NCBI GenBank assembly: GCA_016713535.1
Contig: JADJOY010000016.1
Coordinates: forward strand, 124,001 to 188,000
Length of the DNA: 64,000 bases
Origin: JADJOY01 sp016713535 [NCBI: Deltaproteobacteria bacterium]
GTDB lineage: Bacteria > JADJOY01
Reading direction: 5' to 3'
Each line of letters begins with the position of its first letter. Position 1 is the stretch's first letter. The translations under genes and the position numbers were made by a program. The notes under the pieces were generated by a model. That model was not told the origin of the DNA, made no database searches, and saw only the letters and a program-made list of their open reading frames with translations. Positions 59,878 to 64,000 of this stretch are shown one piece after another.

Positions 59878-61014
59878 TCAGGGGGGTGGCGGCGCCGCCG
59901 CCAGCACCGGCTCGACGAGCTGGATCGCGGCGAGCGCGTGTAGCTCGGGCGAGGGGTGCGGGTCGGTCGGATGGACCCACAGCCGCTGGCGCGGCCACGA
60001 CGCGACGTCGGGATAGAGATCGACGAGTGGCACCGCGAGCCCGTTCGCGAGCGCGGCGAGGTGGTCGCGGACGAAGCCGAACCGGTAGCGCGCGGGATCG
60101 CCCGCCATCCCCGGCGTCATCGGGAACTCGAGGACGACGAGCCGGGTGCCGTCGGCCGCGGTCTCCCGCGCCAAGGCCGTGAGCACGGCGTCGGAGCGGT
60201 CGCCCGAGGGGCCCGAGAACGACTCCCGCACGTGTGCGATCGTGTCCGCCGAGACCCGCATCGCGCCGACCCGCCGCCCCACCAGCTCGCACAGCTGGCA
60301 CCACCGCCCCAGCCCTTCGCTCGGCAGCCGCCACGGCACCGCGCGCAAGAAGGTCTCGTCGTGGATCGTCTCGCCGAACGGCTGCGCGTCGTTCGGCACG
60401 AACGCGTACACCAGCACCGCCGGGTGCTCGGCGCGGATCCGCGCCCGATACACGCCGAGCGCGAGCTCGAGGTTGAGCCCCTGGATCCCACGGTTCGAAA
60501 CCGTGAAGCGACCGGGCGCGCGCTCCTCGAGCGCCGCCGCCAGCCGCTCGGTGGTGCGCTCGCTCTCGCGCACTCCCTCCCCGAAGGTGAAGCTGTCGCC
60601 GACGACGGCGACGGTCACGCGGTCCGCTGGCGAGGTCTCACGCGCCACAGCGTCCGCATCGCGAAATCCCCGCTCGCTGGTGCGGTAGAGAACACAGCCG
60701 ACCGGCGTGCCGTCCGGCGCATTCGACTCGCGGTCCCAGGTGCGCGCGCCGGCGACGGTGCGGTCGTAGCAGTGGAACGTGCTCTGCCCCGCCCGGTAGA
60801 CCGGCGCGCGGCCGCCGCCGGGGACCTCGACCCACTCCACGCCGGGCTGCGACGGGTCGTAGTGCGGCGGCAACGGCAGCTTCGGCGGTGGGCGCAGCCG
60901 CAAGGCCAGCTCGGCGCCGCCGAGCACCACTCCCAGCGCGAGCAGCGCCGCGACGGCGCGCAGCGCGCGCAGGCGCTGCGGCGGCACGGGTGGTCGCGCG
61001 GCGACGGTGCTCAT
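59878..61014 (-). CDS. SGNH/GDSL hydrolase family protein with membrane anchor
   Basis: The product is 378 residues from ATG 61014. One hydrophobic segment at about residues 18-40 ([19 protein letters not shown]) is an anchor or signal. The hydrolase core has block [12 protein letters not shown] with the nucleophile S141, an Asn block in [12 protein letters not shown], and the terminal [17 protein letters not shown] with Asp-x-x-His-like residues. Such proteins often remove or transfer acyl groups on envelope polysaccharides or lipids. Its ATG overlaps the stop of the upstream dehydrogenase gene, so the two are coupled. Confidence 0.8.
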   Translation of the reverse strand: MSTVAARPPVPPQRLRALRAVAALLALGVVLGGAELALRLRPPPKLPLPPHYDPSQPGVEWVEVPGGGRAPVYRAGQSTFHCYDRTVAGARTWDRESNAPDGTPVGCVLYRTSERGFRDADAVARETSPADRVTVAVVGDSFTFGEGVRESERTTERLAAALEERAPGRFTVSNRGIQGLNLELALGVYRARIRAEHPAVLVYAFVPNDAQPFGETIHDETFLRAVPWRLPSEGLGRWCQLCELVGRRVGAMRVSADTIAHVRESFSGPSGDRSDAVLTALARETAADGTRLVVLEFPMTPGMAGDPARYRFGFVRDHLAALANGLAVPLVDLYPDVASWPRQRLWVHPTDPHPSPELHALAAIQLVEPVLAAAPPPP

Positions 61015-62096
61015 GCCGGGTGCGCTCGCGGGGGCGCGAACTCGAGATCGGCGAGCGGGCCCCCGAGCAGCTCCTCCACGACGTCGGCCGGGATCGGCGC
61101 CTGGTTCGCCACGGACCACGGCGCGCGCGTCCGGACGGCGAAGCTCGGCAACGCGCTCAGCGCGCGCACGAAGGCCGCGCGGGTGATGCCCAGGTTGCGT
61201 GGCTGCCAGTCGACCTGGCAGCGCGCGAGGATCGAGCGCGCCCGCTCGGGCCGGTTGCCTTGCAGCGTCGCCATGACCACCACGCCCAGGCCGACGACCT
61301 CGCCGTGGACGAACGACTTCCCGGTCTCCTCCTCGAGCGCGTACGCGAGGTAGTGCTCACTGCCTTCCTCGGGCTGGCTGTGACCGGCGTCGATGATCAG
61401 CGAGTTCACTTCGGCGAAGGCCTCGGCGATGTGAATCAGCCCCTCGGGCTCGGTACGTCCGATCGCGCTCGCGAGCTCGTCGGTCCGATCGAGGATGCGC
61501 GCCGAGCGCGCGGCGATCGCGGGCAGGAACGCCGCCCCACCGTGCGCGGCGCCCCGCTCCCAGTCCCAAAGCGCGGTGTGGATCGAGAGCAGGTCCCCCA
61601 CGCCAGCGCGGTTGAACCGCGCCGGCGCGGTCGCGATCAACGTCGGGTCGACGATCACCACCTCGGGCACCACGAAGCCGAGGTAGACGACGCGGCTCGC
61701 CTCGCGCGCCGCGATGGTGTTCGACACGAACGCGTCCACGCTCACGCTGCTCGGCACCGGGAAATACGGGATCGCGCGCCGCCACGCCACCCACTTGGCG
61801 TTGTCGACCACCATCCCGCCGCCGATGCCGACCACCGCCGCCACGCGTGGCAGCGCGCGCTCGGTGGCGTCGAGGGCGTCGCGGTCGAGCGAGTGCACGA
61901 ACGCGACGTGCGCGGCGCGCGAGCGCGCGGCTTCCGGCACCGACCGCCAGACCTCGGGCTGGGTGAGCACGGCGAAGGGCTCCGGCACGCGCGCCAGTTC
62001 GGCGGCGAGGCAGCCGGCGCCGCTTCGGATCGGCGGGTTGCGAGCGCGTTCGCGCAGCTCGCGCGAGACCTCGACCCCGTGAACGAGCTCGGTCAT
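61011..62096 (-). CDS. Glycerol-1-phosphate dehydrogenase-like enzyme (iron-containing ADH superfamily)
   Basis: The product is 361 residues. The NAD(P)-binding GIGGGMVVDNAKWVAWRR and the following YFPVPSSVSVDAFVSNT match the sn-glycerol-1-phosphate dehydrogenase / AraM group, as do ARFNRAGVGDLLSIHTALWDWE and the metal region SEHYLAYALEEETGKSFVHGEVVGLG with Asp/His ligands. G1P dehydrogenases make the backbone of archaeal lipids; bacterial members (AraM/EgsA) make G1P for special glycerolipids. The related aminocyclitol and dehydroquinate-synthase-like enzymes are alternatives. It is the first gene of a pair coupled to an SGNH hydrolase, suggesting a lipid or glycan modification step. Confidence 0.78.
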   Translation of the reverse strand: MTELVHGVEVSRELRERARNPPIRSGAGCLAAELARVPEPFAVLTQPEVWRSVPEAARSRAAHVAFVHSLDRDALDATERALPRVAAVVGIGGGMVVDNAKWVAWRRAIPYFPVPSSVSVDAFVSNTIAAREASRVVYLGFVVPEVVIVDPTLIATAPARFNRAGVGDLLSIHTALWDWERGAAHGGAAFLPAIAARSARILDRTDELASAIGRTEPEGLIHIAEAFAEVNSLIIDAGHSQPEEGSEHYLAYALEEETGKSFVHGEVVGLGVVVMATLQGNRPERARSILARCQVDWQPRNLGITRAAFVRALSALPSFAVRTRAPWSVANQAPIPADVVEELLGGPLADLEFAPPRAHPA

Positions 62097-62132
62097 CCGA
62101 CGTTCGTCGCGGCGCGCGCGGGAGGCCCCGCG

Positions 62133-62504
<372 letters not shown>

Positions 62505-62667
62505 GACGAAATCCTCCCCGGATCTCTGTGTTCGCAGGGTCCGCATCCTAGCTCGGAGCCCGCGCGGTGCCTTGCTGACCAGGGACGCCGTCGACCGAGC
62601 GACTGGCCTTGAGCGGTCAAAACGGGCCACCACGACTTGGATCGCCCTTGCGCCGAACGGGCTGGAG

Positions 62668-62687
62668 GGCGGCGCTTCGTCGCCGCC
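62668..62687. repeat. Hairpin with CTTCGT loop
   Basis: GGCGGCG-CTTCGT-CGCCGCC follows GGCTGGAG and lies between divergent genes. Apart from one loop base, it matches the hairpin at 1538-1557. Confidence 0.65.
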
Positions 62688-62782
62688 GAAGCCGACGGGA
62701 CGCCGAGACCGGTCGCTACGGATCGTGACGTTGCGTATAGCCGGTGTAAAGCTCGCGCCCACACCCGGGAACCGAGGCGCCG

Positions 62783-63859
62783 ATGACGAGCTCGTCCTTC
62801 GATCCGATCGCGCGCGGGCGCCACCCCGTCGGAGTGCGCGCGTCGACGGTGGTGGACGTCCGTCGCGACGGCCGCACGCTTCCCGTCGAGGTCTGGTACC
62901 CGGCGCACGAGGCGCATCGTGGCGAGGATCTCGATCGCTCGACGATGGACCTGGTGCGCATCCCGATCCCGGGCGGCGCCACCACCAGGCAGGCGGCCGT
63001 GCGCGACGCGCGCCCCGCCGGGCTCGACGCGCTGCCGCTCGCCGTCTTCTCCCACGGTCACGCCGGCTACCGATTCGCGTCGACGTTCCTCACCACCCAC
63101 CTGGCCAGCCACGGCTTCGTGGTGGTGGCGCCGGACCACGTCGACGACACCATGGTGGAGGTGCTCGCCACGCCGCGCGACCAGCAGGGTGCCAGGTCGC
63201 TGCAGTCCGCGATCGACCGGCCGCAAGACGTCGGCGCCGTGATCGACGCGGCCCTCGACCCGGCCACTCCGCTGGGGGGCGAGCTCGCCTCGCGCCTCGA
63301 TCCCGGCAGGATCGGGGTCGTCGGACACTCGTTCGGCGGCTTCACCGCGCTGGTGGCGAGCACCCTCGATCCACGCATCGGCGCGTGCGTGCCCCACGCG
63401 CCGCCGGGGATCCTCGATCGCGCGCTCGACCCGCTCAAGGTCGGCAACAGCTACCGCGGGCTCCCCCTCGGCGAGCGCTCCGTGCCGACGCTCATCCTCG
63501 CGGCCGATCGGGACTCGCTCTGCCTCCTCGAGGGAATCGACGCCCTCTTCGCCCAGCTCGGCGCACCGAAGGCGCTCGCGGTGCTCGAGCCGGCGGACCA
63601 TTTCCACTTCGCGGACTCGGCGCGCGCCGCGCACGACCTCTTCCGGACCTTTCTCCAGTCGGGTGCCACCGGCCATCGCCCGCTCACGTTGCCACCGTTC
63701 GAGGAGCTGCTCGAAGAGGACATTGCGCTCACGATCGTGCGCGCCTTGACGACGGCGTTCCTGCGCGGCGCGCTGCTCGGCGACGCCGCTCCCACCCTTG
63801 TGACGGCGGCGCTGGCGGCGAGCTTCGAAGGCCGGGTGCGATGGCGGAGCGATCCATGA
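62783..63859 (+). CDS. Alpha/beta hydrolase (dienelactone hydrolase / PAF-acetylhydrolase-like)
   Basis: The product is 358 residues. The N-terminal region with TLPVEVWYPA is typical of PAF-acetylhydrolase-like esterases, followed by the oxyanion segment AVFSHGHAGYRFAST, HLASHGFVVVAPDHVDD, the nucleophile S183 in VVGHSFGGFTAL, a catalytic Asp in LILAADRDSLC and His in EPADHFHFAD. No signal peptide is seen, so it is cytosolic. It should hydrolyse an ester or lactone. A C-terminal extension of about 70 residues (from about 285) has no clear counterpart. Confidence 0.82.
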   Translation: MTSSSFDPIARGRHPVGVRASTVVDVRRDGRTLPVEVWYPAHEAHRGEDLDRSTMDLVRIPIPGGATTRQAAVRDARPAGLDALPLAVFSHGHAGYRFASTFLTTHLASHGFVVVAPDHVDDTMVEVLATPRDQQGARSLQSAIDRPQDVGAVIDAALDPATPLGGELASRLDPGRIGVVGHSFGGFTALVASTLDPRIGACVPHAPPGILDRALDPLKVGNSYRGLPLGERSVPTLILAADRDSLCLLEGIDALFAQLGAPKALAVLEPADHFHFADSARAAHDLFRTFLQSGATGHRPLTLPPFEELLEEDIALTIVRALTTAFLRGALLGDAAPTLVTAALAASFEGRVRWRSDP

Positions 63860-64000
63860 GACCGTGGGTGGCGCACGCCCGCCCGGCGCCGCTCGATCCG
63901 TGTGGCAAGGCCGGAAATAGCCGTGCTACTCTCGGCCCCCACCGACCTCCGGGTGCGCCGCGCCTGATCCTCGTCCAACCAACCGCCCCATGGCCGACGA
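63860..64000. other. Right-edge intergenic region
   Basis: After the hydrolase stop there are 130 bases without a clear gene. An ATG at 63990 (MAD...) may begin the next plus-strand gene, but only three codons are inside the window and no ribosome site is evident. Confidence 0.4.

Overview
The window is about 70 % G+C throughout, with tightly packed genes, many GTG starts and frequent 1-4 base stop/start overlaps. Signal peptides, lipoproteins, an OmpA-type protein, a secretin-type domain protein and an outer-membrane barrel candidate show a diderm. A subtilase with a C-terminal Gly/Cys-hydrophobic-Arg sorting tail, crotonyl-CoA carboxylase/reductase, and many PAS kinases and TPR proteins suggest an uncultured deltaproteobacterial-type lineage (Myxococcota or Binatota-like). 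That placement is inference; there is no rRNA or tRNA gene in the window to test it.

Layout. 1-5 kb: a PAS histidine kinase cut by the left edge, a beta-rich hypothetical protein, a membrane protein, a TPR protein and ccr with a textbook terminator. 5-10.5 kb: two paralogous CPA2 antiporters with C-terminal stress-protein-like domains, separated by a small anchored protein and followed by a truncated metallo-beta-lactamase fragment. 10.6-15.5 kb: a secreted TIM-barrel glycosidase-like protein and two coupled Gfo/Idh/MocA-type oxidoreductases. 15.8-22 kb: three tandem paralogous GT-C membrane glycosyltransferases and a GT2 transferase, behind an array of 23-bp repeats that build CRP-like sites.

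23.3-32.6 kb is the signalling centre: a receiver-GGDEF-EAL protein, then six translationally coupled genes: PAS kinase, Rcp1-type receiver, a receiver fused to a domain resembling the C-terminal domain of circadian KaiA, KaiB, KaiC and a receiver-PAS-PAS-kinase-receiver hybrid. This looks like a full KaiABC-type timing module with dedicated kinases outside cyanobacteria, and is the main discovery of the window. KaiC carries frameshifts, but all fit small indels in G/C runs and the repaired length is a normal KaiC.

32.7-50.5 kb: an orphan secretin N-domain protein and barrel candidate, membrane proteins (YihY/BrkB, DUF3592), a histidine phosphatase, a subtilase with three PKD-like repeats, a metallo-beta-lactamase/winged-helix/DUF1285 fusion, a MaoC dehydratase, dGTPase, OmpA, an exported TldD-like protein, a cysteine desulfurase-like enzyme and an aldo/keto reductase. 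50.6-64 kb: a TonB-like protein, a large IPT/dockerin-like lipoprotein, a TPR membrane protein, a molybdopterin oxidoreductase, tsaD coupled to a dihaem cytochrome, rubrerythrin with a clear promoter, an SGNH hydrolase coupled to a glycerol-1-phosphate-dehydrogenase-like enzyme, a Cys-less glutaredoxin-like protein and an alpha/beta hydrolase.

Two genome-wide themes stand out. First, intergenic DNA is full of short palindromes: a 150-bp element with terminal inverted repeats in two copies, hairpins with a constant CTYCGT loop but different, still fully paired stems, a 180-nt palindrome, and palindromes sitting in frame inside two glycosyltransferase genes. Second, seven genes (GT2, kaiC, tldD-like, tonB-like, the IPT lipoprotein, the molybdopterin oxidoreductase, the cytochrome) are broken only by indels of one or two bases, nearly all in short G/C runs. 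That points to long-read assembly error more than to gene decay.
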